Numbered from the stretch's first letter, positions 8,755 through 17,277 are shown. The stretch is 64,000 nucleotides of DNA from JAYSYM01 sp964543475 (GCA_964543475.1 CAZIYJ010000001.1:744001-808000), one strand, 5' to 3'. The notes: a model not told the origin generated them from the sequence alone. Numbers and translations: made by a program.

Positions 8755-9144
8755 TTACTTTGAATAGTGCGCAACGCCATTCACTGAGCAGCGCTTGAGA
8801 CCCATCGTACAATCAGTGCATTCCTCGCCACAGGTGCCAGTTTGATATTTTGAACCAAGATCAGATTTACGTTCCTTAAGCCAAGTGTTGCACTCAGTTT
8901 TTAGTTCGCGGATCATTTCGCGCGCAAGGTCTTGAGTTTTACAAGCTGTCGGACCAAAGGTTGAGCGAACGGTATAGTCATCGTCTTTCGGGGTAGCAGA
9001 CGGTGATGAGTTGTTCTGGTCAGCTTTTGAAAACGAGCAACCAAGCTCCATACCGAGATTGTAAACTTGCTGACAAGTTTTTGGTTCAGCTTGTGCAGTC
9101 ATCGTTAAAGATAGACCAAAAAATAAAGCAGATACGAATTTCAC
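8755..9144 (-). CDS. Small secreted cysteine-rich protein
   Basis: A 129-residue protein with a signal peptide (residues 1-19, cut after AQA). The mature part has eight cysteines, including a tight CGEECTDC cluster near the C terminus, so up to four disulfides or a metal site are possible. No family was recognised. It lies 15 nt downstream of gcvP on the same strand and may be co-transcribed, but no functional link is evident. Confidence 0.6.
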   Translation of the reverse strand: MKFVSALFFGLSLTMTAQAEPKTCQQVYNLGMELGCSFSKADQNNSSPSATPKDDDYTVRSTFGPTACKTQDLAREMIRELKTECNTWLKERKSDLGSKYQTGTCGEECTDCTMGLKRCSVNGVAHYSK

Positions 9145-9159
9145 GAAAACCTCCCGCGA

Positions 9160-12021
9160 CTATTGATAACTTTCTAATGGCTCACACGAGCAAATCAAAT
9201 TTTTATCGCCGTGCGGATTGTTAATGCGTCCCACGGCCGGCCAAAACTTATTGTCTCGAACATACTGAAGCGGAAAGGCAGCTTTTTCGCGAGAGTACGG
9301 ACGATCCCAATTAGTTTGAATCACATCGCTTGATGTGTGAGGCGCACGCTTTAAAACGTTGATGTCTTTTGGCTGCTTGCCTGTTTCAATTTCTTTGATT
9401 TCTTCGCGAATAGCGATCATCGCATCACAGAATCGATCGAGCTCTGCTTTTGATTCTGATTCAGTCGGCTCGACCATTAATGTGCCGGTTACAGGCCACG
9501 ACATGGTCGGTGCATGAAAGCCATAATCCATTAATCGCTTTGCCACATCTTCAACTGATACTCCGCTTGATGCAGTTAATCCGCGAAGATCTAAAATGCA
9601 CTCATGGGCAACCATTCCGTTCTTACCTTTGTAAAGAACTGGGTAGTGCGACTTTAAGCGATCAGCAATGTAGTTGGCATTGAGGATAGCAACTTGAGTT
9701 GCGAGCTTTAATCCATCGCGACCCATCATCTTGATGTATGCCCAAGAGATACAAAGAATGCCAGCTGAACCCCATGGTGCCGCTGAGACAGCAGTCTGTG
9801 CAGTCGGAAGATCGGCACCTTTAGTCAAACTATGGCCAGGCAAGAATGGTTTTAAATGTTCACGAACGCCAATTGGCCCAACACCTGGGCCGCCGCCGCC
9901 GTGAGGAATGCAGAAAGTTTTATGCAAATTCAAATGACAAACATCAGGACCAAATTCACCGGGACGACATAATCCAACGAGGGCATTGAAGTTGGCACCA
10001 TCCATGTACACTTGGCCGCCGGCTTGGTGAACAACATCGCAGATCTCTTTGATGCTCTCTTCGAACACACCGTGAGTTGATGGATAAGTAACCATGAGCG
10101 CAGACAAATCATTTTTGTACTGTTCAGCTTTAGCTTTCAAATCTTTTACATCGATGTTGCCTTCGGTATCACAAGCAACAACGATCACTTTCATTCCGGC
10201 CATTACAGCGCTTGCCGGATTTGTTCCGTGTGCTGAACTTGGGATTAGGCAAATTTTGCGATGCGATTGATTCTTTGACTGATGATATTTTCGAATCGCG
10301 AGTAGGCCTGCGTATTCGCCTTGAGAGCCGGCGTTCGGCTGAAGACTTACGCCAGCGAAGCCGGTGATTTCTGCAAGCATGCCTTCAAGTTCACGAATAA
10401 TCTGCAACGATCCTTGAGCTTGGTTGAGCGGTGCAAACGGATGAACATTTGCAAACTCAGGCCATGTTACAGGAATCATCTCAGAAGTAGAATTGAGCTT
10501 CATGGTGCACGAACCAAGCGGGATCATCGAATGAGTCAAAGAAAGATCTTTTCCCTGCAAGCGGTGAAGATAGCGAAGCATTTCGGTTTCTGAATGATAG
10601 GCATTGAATACTTTTTGCTTTAAAAACCCAGTTGTTCTTTTTAAGTTTGCAGGAATATTTTCTTTTACCTGTGATTCGACATCGGCAAAGCGAAGCGGCG
10701 AAGCTTGCGAGCCAAAAGCTAACCAGATTTGCTCAATGTCGGTAGGCAACGTTGTTTCATCAACGGCGATCGAAATTAAGTTTGAACTTAATTTTCGAAG
10801 GTTTAATCCACGCTCCGCAGCTGCTTTAATTATTGTATCTGCATTAGGAACTTGAACTGTGACAGTATCAAAAAAAGCTTTGCTTTCGATTCCAAAGCCA
10901 AGCTTTGCAATCCCATCAGCCAGCGCCTGAGCAGTTCTGTGAACGCGAGAAGCAATTGTCTTTAGACCTTCTGGTCCGTGATAAACCGCATACATTCCTG
11001 CCATCACCGCGAGAAGCACCTGAGCCGTGCAAATGTTGCTCGTCGCTTTTTCGCGACGAATATGTTGCTCGCGTGTTTGAAGAGCTAATCTCAGTGCCGG
11101 CTTGTCGTACATGTCGATAGAAACTCCGACGATGCGGCCCGGAATTGCTCGCTTGAATTCATCGCGAGTCGCCATGTAAGCAGCATGAGGCCCGCCGAAA
11201 CCCATCGGTACTCCAAACCGCTGAGTTGTGCCGACGACGATATCAACGCCAAATTCTCCCGGCGGCTTCAGAAGTGTAAGCGCAAGAAGATCAGCAGCCG
11301 CGATTGTGAGAATTTTGTTTGTCTTAGCGTCAGAAACAAATTTTTCGTAATCAAAAACTTGTCCCCTACTAGTTGGATATTGAATTAATACCGCAAAAAC
11401 ATCTTGAGCTTGGGCTGGATCAAATTTGGTATGATCACCAACTTGAACTTTGATTCCAAGCGGCTCAGCTCGTGTATTTAAAATTTCAATTGTTTGAGGG
11501 TGCGTATCTTGCGAAACAAAAATAGTCGTAGCGCCCTTTTTTACTTCATGGTGATAGCAAAGCGCCATTGCTTCAGCCGCCGCAGTTCCCTCATCAAGAA
11601 GTGAAGCGTTTGCAATTGGCATCGCTGTCATTTCCATGATCAGAGTTTGAAAATTTAAAAGTGCTTCGAGTCGGCCTTGCGCAATTTCTGCTTGGTAGGG
11701 CGTGTACGCCGTGTACCAACCCGGATTTTCTAAAATGTTTCTCAAGATGACAGTCGGCGTGTAGGTTCCGTTGTAACCCATTCCGATGTAAGACTTCATC
11801 ATCTTGTTTTTGCTCGCAAGCTCCCAAGCATAAACAAGCATCTCGGCTTCTGGCATTGCCGGCGGAAGATCGAGTGGCTTTTTCATTCGAATATCAGATG
11901 GAATTGTTTTATCGATCAGCTCATCAAGTGACTTGCACTTAAGGGCGCTGAGCATTTGATTCATTTCAGAAGAATTAGGTCCGTTGTGGCGGTGGACGAA
12001 CTCGCTTCGGTTCTCAAACAT
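9160..12021 (-). CDS. gcvP: Glycine dehydrogenase (aminomethyl-transferring), P-protein
   Basis: P-protein of the glycine cleavage system. It decarboxylates glycine with PLP and passes the aminomethyl group to the lipoyl arm of GcvH. At 953 residues it is the single-chain homodimeric form, like E. coli GcvP. The PLP lysine is in HLNLHKTFCIPHGGGGPG (near residue 700). Other family blocks are SYIGMGYNGTYTP, PYQAEIAQGR and SLTHSMIPLGSCTMKLN. The start is MFENRSEFVHRHNGP, typical of the family. gcvT and gcvH are not next to it. A cNMP-binding protein gene lies upstream on the same strand, 122 nt away. Confidence 0.96.
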   Translation of the reverse strand: MFENRSEFVHRHNGPNSSEMNQMLSALKCKSLDELIDKTIPSDIRMKKPLDLPPAMPEAEMLVYAWELASKNKMMKSYIGMGYNGTYTPTVILRNILENPGWYTAYTPYQAEIAQGRLEALLNFQTLIMEMTAMPIANASLLDEGTAAAEAMALCYHHEVKKGATTIFVSQDTHPQTIEILNTRAEPLGIKVQVGDHTKFDPAQAQDVFAVLIQYPTSRGQVFDYEKFVSDAKTNKILTIAAADLLALTLLKPPGEFGVDIVVGTTQRFGVPMGFGGPHAAYMATRDEFKRAIPGRIVGVSIDMYDKPALRLALQTREQHIRREKATSNICTAQVLLAVMAGMYAVYHGPEGLKTIASRVHRTAQALADGIAKLGFGIESKAFFDTVTVQVPNADTIIKAAAERGLNLRKLSSNLISIAVDETTLPTDIEQIWLAFGSQASPLRFADVESQVKENIPANLKRTTGFLKQKVFNAYHSETEMLRYLHRLQGKDLSLTHSMIPLGSCTMKLNSTSEMIPVTWPEFANVHPFAPLNQAQGSLQIIRELEGMLAEITGFAGVSLQPNAGSQGEYAGLLAIRKYHQSKNQSHRKICLIPSSAHGTNPASAVMAGMKVIVVACDTEGNIDVKDLKAKAEQYKNDLSALMVTYPSTHGVFEESIKEICDVVHQAGGQVYMDGANFNALVGLCRPGEFGPDVCHLNLHKTFCIPHGGGGPGVGPIGVREHLKPFLPGHSLTKGADLPTAQTAVSAAPWGSAGILCISWAYIKMMGRDGLKLATQVAILNANYIADRLKSHYPVLYKGKNGMVAHECILDLRGLTASSGVSVEDVAKRLMDYGFHAPTMSWPVTGTLMVEPTESESKAELDRFCDAMIAIREEIKEIETGKQPKDINVLKRAPHTSSDVIQTNWDRPYSREKAAFPLQYVRDNKFWPAVGRINNPHGDKNLICSCEPLESYQ

Positions 12022-12143
12022 GGAGCTCTCTCTTTTGTAGGGCTTTTGATTGAGAAAAACGTAGCATTCGAGACGGCTAAAAACCAGAGTTTCTGCGGTC
12101 AGAAAGCCTTCGCCGAAACGCCGCGTTCTAAACCGTTTAGAGT

Positions 12144-12614
12144 TTAGTATTTCTTGAGTATGACGCTCTCTTCAATGACCGTATCTGCGTCAGGATCAAA
12201 CTGAGCATTAGAAATTCGGTCCTGGAGCTTTTGATCGATGCTGCCAGATTGGCGCAGGATTTCATTTGTCTTGCGGATTCGGTCCACCATGGCTCGCATG
12301 ACCGCTACCGCCCATTCGGGAAGATCAGAAAACAGCTCTTGGTAAGCCGTTTCGCTGATTAATGCAGCTTCGACTTGGGTTAAAGCTTGGGCCGATGCAG
12401 ATCGGGGGGCCCGGTCGATCATCGCAAACTCTCCAACTGAATTGCCGCTATCAACGATCGCAAGAGGAATTTTGCCGTGATTCGGACCGTTTTTAAAGAT
12501 TTCAACTTCACCACTTTGAATAATGTAGAAGTGGTAGCTTTGCTCACCTTCTCTGAAAAGGTATTCGCCGGGTTGAAATCTGATGGTTTTGATTTGGTGG
12601 GTATCGTCGCTCAT
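12144..12614 (-). CDS. Cyclic nucleotide-binding domain protein
   Basis: A 156-residue protein made of one cNMP-binding domain (about residues 8-125) and a short C-terminal helix. The beta-roll glycines (FQPGEYLFREGEQ, IIQSGEVEIF) are present. The phosphate-binding cassette reads GEFAMIDRAPRSASAQA, retaining the Glu and Arg that contact cyclic nucleotide. There is no HTH, so it is not a Crp-type regulator by itself and may act through a partner. It could respond to cAMP or cGMP. A small inverted repeat (12128-12140) lies just past the stop. Confidence 0.8.
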   Translation of the reverse strand: MSDDTHQIKTIRFQPGEYLFREGEQSYHFYIIQSGEVEIFKNGPNHGKIPLAIVDSGNSVGEFAMIDRAPRSASAQALTQVEAALISETAYQELFSDLPEWAVAVMRAMVDRIRKTNEILRQSGSIDQKLQDRISNAQFDPDADTVIEESVILKKY

Positions 12615-12682
12615 GGGTAAAGGCTAAAGCCTTCGGGCGAACATGGCAACAAGGCAAGCAAGCTAACCAGATCAAGGGTCTA

Positions 12683-12717
12683 GAAAAACAAAAGGCACCC
12701 TTTCGGATGCCTTTGTC
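12683..12717 (-). terminator. Rho-independent terminator downstream of the H1-like gene
   Basis: Read on the minus strand, AAAGGCA ... TGCCTTT forms a 7-bp stem that can extend inward by two G-C pairs. It is followed by a TTTTGTTTTT tract. It lies about 60 nt past the stop of the gene at 12779-13111, directly beyond the dispersed repeat. Confidence 0.65.
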
Positions 12718-12719
12718 CT

Positions 12720-12778
12720 TTAACCTTCATGCCGTGATGCCATCAACCTTCTTGGCTGCTTGGCTTCATGCCTTCATG
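12720..12778 (-). repeat. Dispersed GGCATGAAG-type repeat, copy 1
   Basis: On the minus strand this stretch begins with catgaaggcatgaagccaag, then CAGCCAAG, AAGGTTGA, and ends with a further GGCATGAAGGTTAA. The first 20 nt and the AAGGTTGA block are identical to the murG-murC junction at 15575-15612, apart from an 8-nt duplication (CAGCCAAG) present only here. It starts directly after the stop codon of the H1-like gene. Confidence 0.75.
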
Positions 12779-13111
12779 TTAGCGCTTCTTTGCTGCTTTA
12801 CGAGCCGTCTTCTTAGACGCCTTCTTTTTAGAAGTCTTAGTTGCGCTAGGGCTTCTGAATTTCTTTAAGATCGAAACGAACTTGTTCACTTCTGCATCGA
12901 CTTGTTTTTCCATTACGCGAAGTTTCTTAACGACTTCTTTAAAGCGCTTTTCAAGCGTGCGAAGCTTTGCTTTTGCTTCTGGGCTTAGGTTCATTTTATC
13001 GACATCAAAGTTTCTGATTTCGTTGGCAGCGCGGCTCAACTCTTTTTTCAGATACTCAACATCTGTCAACTTTTGCAACTCTTCCCGAATAGCACCGAAA
13101 TCAGTCTTCAT
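12779..13111 (-). CDS. Basic-tailed histone H1-like protein
   Basis: A 110-residue protein with two parts. Residues 1-85 are charged and helical, probably a coiled coil. Residues 86-110 are a Ser/Thr/Ala/Lys tail (SATKTSKKKASKKTARKAAKKR) like the C-terminal domain of histone H1, chlamydial HC1 or AlgP-type DNA-binding tails. Such tails bind DNA or RNA without sequence preference. A nucleoid-associated role is therefore likely but not proven. It is transcribed alone; AAGGAG lies just upstream of ATG 13111 and the terminator lies past the repeat. Confidence 0.6.
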   Translation of the reverse strand: MKTDFGAIREELQKLTDVEYLKKELSRAANEIRNFDVDKMNLSPEAKAKLRTLEKRFKEVVKKLRVMEKQVDAEVNKFVSILKKFRSPSATKTSKKKASKKTARKAAKKR

Positions 13112-13212
13112 AACAACTCCTTAAAGAGATGCGACAGTAGTTACACCTACTAGATGCTTAAGTCGAGGGGCCTTTAGAAAAGTTCACATCATAGGGGAAT
13201 TTTTTTAGAGGG

Positions 13213-13316
13213 AGTTCCGCTTCGGAACTAGCTAAAGGGGGTAGCCCTTTGTCTAGGATTAGATTTTGGTTCTTACAAGGAGTGGAAACTCCTAGCTAAA
13301 ATGAAACCCTAATCAC
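13213..13316 (+). promoter_or_regulatory. Structured leader with three hairpins upstream of ftsW
   Basis: Three perfect or near-perfect hairpins follow one another in the 224-nt gap before ftsW. They are AGTTCCG-CTT-CGGAACT (13213-13229), AAAGGG-GGTAG-CCCTTT (13234-13250) and AGGAGT-GGAA-ACTCCT (13279-13294). The last sits inside a longer arm pair, GATTAG (13257-13262) with CTAATC (13308-13313). None is followed by a T-run, so they look like a structured 5' leader or operator cluster rather than terminators. No known riboswitch was recognised. Confidence 0.4.
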
Positions 13317-13335
13317 TCAACAAAGGCTTACTACG

Positions 13336-14466
13336 GTGTCGAGATTAGATAAAAGTCTTCTATTAGCTCTGTTCTCGTTATTGGGCATCGGCTTGGTACA
13401 AGTTTATAGCTCAAGCTTCATTTTTGCGACTGAGTCGCGAGGCGATGGCCTGTTCTTCTTTAAGCGTCAGTTCATCTTTTTGTTACTCGGCATTGGCGTG
13501 ATGTTAGCAACGGCGACTGCTCCATGGAAGTGGATTGAGAAATACGGATTTCTTGTTTGGATTGCAGCTGCTCTTGGAGTGTGTGCGACATTCGTTCCGG
13601 GTTTAGGAATTCGTGCTGGCGGGGCCGCGCGATGGCTAAATTTGCCAGGTGGATTTGTCTTCGAGCCGTCTGAACTCCTTCGAGTTTCGCTGTCGTTGGC
13701 TTTCGCGACTATTCTCACCAAACGCCAAAAGTTTTTAGGGAGTTGGGAGTGGATCGGTCGAATTTTATTCCTGGCCATTCCAATTTTGATCGTCCTTAAG
13801 CAACCAGATTTTGGAACGTTCAGCATTTGCTTCTTAGTCTTATTCTCTTTGCTGTTTGCATTTGGTCTTCCCTGGGCAGTGATCATCGCGGGAGCAACTG
13901 CTGCTGTTCCTGCGTTTTATATCTTGGTCATGAATTCGCCTTACCGAAAAGCACGGATCATGGCGTTTTTAGATCCATGGTCTGATCCGGCACGAAAAGG
14001 ATTTCAGGTGATTCAAAGTATGCTGAGCTTTGCCTCTGGAGGAGTGACAGGCTCTGGTATGGGAGAAGGGCAAGGAAAACTATTCTTCTTACCTGAAGCT
14101 CATACTGACTTCACGCTCGCCGTATTGGGCGAGGAGATGGGATTTATCGGATTTTTTGTAGTGCTTTCGCTCTATGGGTTTATCGTATTGCGTGGTCTGC
14201 AAATTTCGGCTCGGATCGAAGATCTTTTCGCAAAATCTTTAGTGCTCGGCCTAACTCTTACCTTTGCTTATTCTGTATTTGTAAATGTCGGAGTAGTTCT
14301 TGGAATGCTTCCAACTAAAGGGCTCACTTTGCCGTTCTTAAGTTACGGAGGCAGTTCGTTGCTGACGACCTGCTTTATGTTTGGCCTTATCCTCAATGCT
14401 GAATCGCAAGATCGACAAACATTGCCTACGGGTGTTCGTGCAGCGAGAGCATTTAAAAAACGATGA
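13336..14466 (+). CDS. ftsW: Cell division SEDS protein FtsW
   Basis: SEDS-family septal peptidoglycan glycosyltransferase (FtsW), working with a class B PBP at the division site. 376 residues, polytopic, about ten membrane segments. Family motifs are KQPDFGTFSI, the large-loop LPEAHTDFTLAVLGEEMGFIG, and TKGLTLPFLSYGGSSLL near residues 330-345. RodA is the alternative by sequence type, but linkage to murG and murC and the TKGLTLPFLSYGGSS motif favour FtsW. The start is GTG, with AAAGG 9 nt upstream. The stop overlaps the murG start by 4 nt. Confidence 0.9.
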   Translation: MSRLDKSLLLALFSLLGIGLVQVYSSSFIFATESRGDGLFFFKRQFIFLLLGIGVMLATATAPWKWIEKYGFLVWIAAALGVCATFVPGLGIRAGGAARWLNLPGGFVFEPSELLRVSLSLAFATILTKRQKFLGSWEWIGRILFLAIPILIVLKQPDFGTFSICFLVLFSLLFAFGLPWAVIIAGATAAVPAFYILVMNSPYRKARIMAFLDPWSDPARKGFQVIQSMLSFASGGVTGSGMGEGQGKLFFLPEAHTDFTLAVLGEEMGFIGFFVVLSLYGFIVLRGLQISARIEDLFAKSLVLGLTLTFAYSVFVNVGVVLGMLPTKGLTLPFLSYGGSSLLTTCFMFGLILNAESQDRQTLPTGVRAARAFKKR

Positions 14467-15587
14467 GTTTAAAGAAGACGATTATTATTGCAGGCGGCGG
14501 AACGGGCGGACACATCTACCCAGGTGTTGCGATCGCTCGAGCTATTCAGCGGCTTGAGCCGGGAACAGAGGTTCACTTTGCCGGCGCCCGCGGAGGCCTT
14601 GAAGAAAAAATTATTCCGCGCGAGAACTTTCCTTTGCATTTGATCGATATCGGAAAGTTGCATAGCTCGGTAGGGTTAAAAACTCGTTTTCTCACTCTCT
14701 TAAAACTTCCTATGTCACTTGTGCAAGCAGTGCGAATCGTCCGCCAGTTGAAGCCGGTTGCTGTTTTAGGAGTTGGTGGCTTTGCTTCGGGCCCAGTTCT
14801 TTTTGTGGCTTCGTTAATGGGCTATCGAACTTTGATTTGGGAGCCTAACGCTCATCCCGGAATGGCAAACCGAATGCTCTCTCGCTTTGTTCGCGAATGC
14901 TTACTGGTTTTTGAGGATGCAGCAAAATATTTGAAAGCTAAAAATATTTCTCGCTCTGGACTTCCGGTTCGCTCGTCGATTGCCCTCAAGCGCAGGCCCG
15001 CAGGATATCTACCTGCGCCGAGTGCACGCTTAAAAGTTTTAGTTTTCGGCGGAAGCCAAGGGGCTCGCGCGATCAACACTGTCGTTGCCGAAACATTCCG
15101 CCAAAGCGCGGAAATAGTTGAGCAAGTGGAGTTAGTGCATCAAACGGGCATTGCAGATTTTGCTAAGATTCATCAAATATACTCTGAAGTCGTGAGTGCT
15201 CATCCGCTTGCAGGTGTGAAGATCGAGTGCTTTGAGTATTTGCACGACATGGACGAACGCTACGCGTGGGCCGACTTGGTTGTTTGTCGTGCAGGCGCAA
15301 GTACAGTCGCCGAAATTTGTGCTGCTCGAAAAGCAGCTGTATTTATTCCGCTCCCTACTGCTGCTGACAATCATCAGCAGCGAAATGCCGAAGTGCTTTC
15401 ACGCAAGTCTGCTGCGATCATGATTCTGCAAAAAGATTTTACTCCAGAAACTTTTGCGGACATGATTTCTGACTTTCACAACCATCGCGAAAAACTTGTG
15501 ACTTTAGAAAAGAACGTTGCGCAGTTTGACTTTGAACATGCGGACGATCATATTGCGAGGCACTTACTCCAGGGCATGAAGGCATGA
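14463..15587 (+). CDS. murG: UDP-GlcNAc:undecaprenyl-PP-MurNAc-pentapeptide GlcNAc transferase MurG
   Basis: Peripheral membrane glycosyltransferase that converts lipid I to lipid II. At 374 residues it has normal length. The N-terminal donor/acceptor loop GGGTGGHIYPG (residues 11-21) is diagnostic. GVGGFASGP and the UDP-GlcNAc-binding part DLVVCRAGASTVAEICA ... PLPTAADNHQQRNAE are also present. The ATGA overlap with ftsW indicates coupled translation. The last codons (GMKA-stop) are made from the dispersed repeat at 15575-15612, so the C-terminal residues derive from repeat DNA. Confidence 0.96.
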   Translation: MSLKKTIIIAGGGTGGHIYPGVAIARAIQRLEPGTEVHFAGARGGLEEKIIPRENFPLHLIDIGKLHSSVGLKTRFLTLLKLPMSLVQAVRIVRQLKPVAVLGVGGFASGPVLFVASLMGYRTLIWEPNAHPGMANRMLSRFVRECLLVFEDAAKYLKAKNISRSGLPVRSSIALKRRPAGYLPAPSARLKVLVFGGSQGARAINTVVAETFRQSAEIVEQVELVHQTGIADFAKIHQIYSEVVSAHPLAGVKIECFEYLHDMDERYAWADLVVCRAGASTVAEICAARKAAVFIPLPTAADNHQQRNAEVLSRKSAAIMILQKDFTPETFADMISDFHNHREKLVTLEKNVAQFDFEHADDHIARHLLQGMKA

Positions 15588-15612
15588 AGCCAAGAAGGTT
15601 GAAGGCATGAAG
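15575..15612 (+). repeat. Dispersed GGCATGAAG-type repeat, copy 2, at the murG-murC junction
   Basis: Begins catgaaggcatgaagccaag, then AAGGTTGA and AGGCATGAAG. The first 20 nt match the copy at 12720-12778 exactly. The element contains the murG stop codon (TGA, 15585-15587), a ribosome-binding-like AAGG (15595-15598) and the murC start ATG (15607). The junction of two essential genes is thus built from a repeat unit. Confidence 0.75.
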
Positions 15613-16956
15613 TTAGCTCAAGCCCGCGTACATTTTATCGGAATTGGTGGCATCGGGATGTGCGGTCTCGCCGAGCTTTTGTACAACATGGGTGCGAAAG
15701 TAACCGGAAGCGATATTGCTGAAAATGCGAACGTCGTTCGTTTGCGAGACATGGGTTTGCAAATTTCGATTGGTCACGAAGCTACTAATATCGGAAACGC
15801 CGAAGTTGTTGTTTACTCAAGTGCAGTCAAATCAGATAACCCTGAATTTCGCGAAGCTCGCAAATTAAAAATTCCACTCATCCCTCGCGCTGAAGCTCTC
15901 GCTGAGATGATGCGAATTAAGCGAGGCGTTGCGATCGGTGGTTCACACGGAAAGACGACGACAACTTCGCTTGCGGCTTCGATCTTTTTAGAAGCAGGTG
16001 TTAAGCCAACGATCGTTGTTGGCGGAAGACTTGATCTAATTAAATCGACAGCCTTACTTGGCGAAGGCCAGTGGTTAGTGGCTGAAGCCGACGAGAGTGA
16101 CGGAAGTTTTTTGAAACTCTCTCCTGAAATTGTTGTGATCACCAACATCGATAACGACCATCTAGATCACTATGGAAACATCGAAAACTTAAAGAAGGCT
16201 TATCACGATTTTGCGATGCGAATCCCGTTCTACGGATTAGCAATTGTCTGCGGTGATGATCCCCTGGTTAGAGAAGTGTTCTCAGACTTCGCAAAGCGAA
16301 TTATTTTTTACGGCTTCGATCAAGCCAATGATATTCGGCTTGAGGGTGAGAAAGGTTCTTACGCGGTCTATCGCGAAGGAAAGCTTATTGGTGATTTCAA
16401 GATGCAAGTTCCCGGCAAACACAATGCTTTGAATGCATGTGCCGCATTGGTCGCAGGCCTTGAAGCAGGATTTGCATTTTCGACATGTGCGCGAGGGCTT
16501 GCGCAGTTCGAAGGAGTCGATCGCCGATTCCAACATAAAGGTTCGATCACAAAAGGCGCGGGATCTGCTGTCGAAGTTTATGATGATTACGGTCATCACC
16601 CAACTGAAGTACGTGCGGTGCTGCAAGCTTTTCGCGAGAAATATCCAGATCGTCGTCTAATTACAGTGTTCCAGCCACACCGCTACTCGCGGACCCAACT
16701 GTGTTGGGATGACTTCACGACGTGTTTCGAAAATACCGACCTCCTCTATATATGTGATATTTACGCCGCTGGCGAAAAACCAATAGCAGGAATCACAACC
16801 GAAGCGTTGTGTGCCGCGATTAAAAACGCAAAAGCAGTTCATCTGAGTGGCAGCGATCGCGCTGCGATTTTGAAAGAGGCGATCAAGCCAGGTGACGTCG
16901 TAGTCACACTCGGCGCCGGCGATGTTTGGAAACTCGGAATCGAATTACTTAAGTAA
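15607..16956 (+). CDS. murC: UDP-N-acetylmuramate--L-alanine ligase MurC
   Basis: Cytoplasmic ATP-dependent ligase adding L-Ala to UDP-MurNAc, the first step of stem-peptide synthesis. 449 residues. An N-terminal Rossmann-like nucleotide-binding segment (FIGIGGIGMCGLAE, residues 10-23) is followed by the P-loop GGSHGKTTTTS (near 113-123). Mur-family blocks include EADESDGSF, ITNIDNDHLDHYG and DDYGHHPTEV. The start is set by AAGG 8 nt upstream, within the repeat. It follows murG by 19 nt. The next wall gene, murB, is about 1 kb away because of an inserted transposase-like gene. Confidence 0.96.
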   Translation: MKLAQARVHFIGIGGIGMCGLAELLYNMGAKVTGSDIAENANVVRLRDMGLQISIGHEATNIGNAEVVVYSSAVKSDNPEFREARKLKIPLIPRAEALAEMMRIKRGVAIGGSHGKTTTTSLAASIFLEAGVKPTIVVGGRLDLIKSTALLGEGQWLVAEADESDGSFLKLSPEIVVITNIDNDHLDHYGNIENLKKAYHDFAMRIPFYGLAIVCGDDPLVREVFSDFAKRIIFYGFDQANDIRLEGEKGSYAVYREGKLIGDFKMQVPGKHNALNACAALVAGLEAGFAFSTCARGLAQFEGVDRRFQHKGSITKGAGSAVEVYDDYGHHPTEVRAVLQAFREKYPDRRLITVFQPHRYSRTQLCWDDFTTCFENTDLLYICDIYAAGEKPIAGITTEALCAAIKNAKAVHLSGSDRAAILKEAIKPGDVVVTLGAGDVWKLGIELLK

Positions 16957-17076
16957 GCACTCTCGGCTGAGAAAAACCTCATTTGATTTAGATACTTCGA
17001 ATGAATAGCTTACTGCGGCCACTCCCACCGAGGATCGCTCGACTATTTATATGAAAATTAGATCTCGATCTTAAGT

Positions 17077-17100
17077 CTTAAAAGCGCGGACGCTTTTAAG
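17077..17100. repeat. Perfect 10-bp inverted repeat (REP-like hairpin)
   Basis: CTTAAAAGCG and its exact complement CGCTTTTAAG flank a CGGA loop. It lies upstream of a REP-associated tyrosine transposase relative. Whether it is a substrate of that protein is not known. Confidence 0.5.
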
Positions 17101-17248
17101 AAAGGCCATCTCACGGATGGATCTATTGCTTTTACAAGCCAATCAGCAGTGACGCTCGCATGCTAATTAGCCGAAACTGTAGACGTGTTCCGGAACTGCA
17201 AAATATTTTGGAAACGTGAAACATTTAGGTAGTTTAAGGTGAATCTTA

Positions 17249-17277
17249 TTGCTAATCGAGACTCATTTTATTATATT
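17249..17277 (+). promoter_or_regulatory. Sigma-70-like promoter for the RAYT gene
   Basis: TTGCTA (17249-17254) and TATATT (17272-17277) are separated by 17 bp. Transcription would begin near 17284, only about two nucleotides before ATG 17286, so the mRNA may be leaderless. No Shine-Dalgarno sequence precedes the ATG. Confidence 0.4.

Noticed and set aside
12022..12143. Possible glycine riboswitch upstream of gcvP
   Set aside because: The 122-nt leader shows only a small inverted repeat and no conserved glycine aptamer core; too short and no tandem aptamer or expression platform.
13467..13886. Long minus-strand open frame within ftsW
   Set aside because: Antisense to a clearly conserved membrane protein gene; composition mirrors ftsW codons and no ribosome-binding site or family match is seen.
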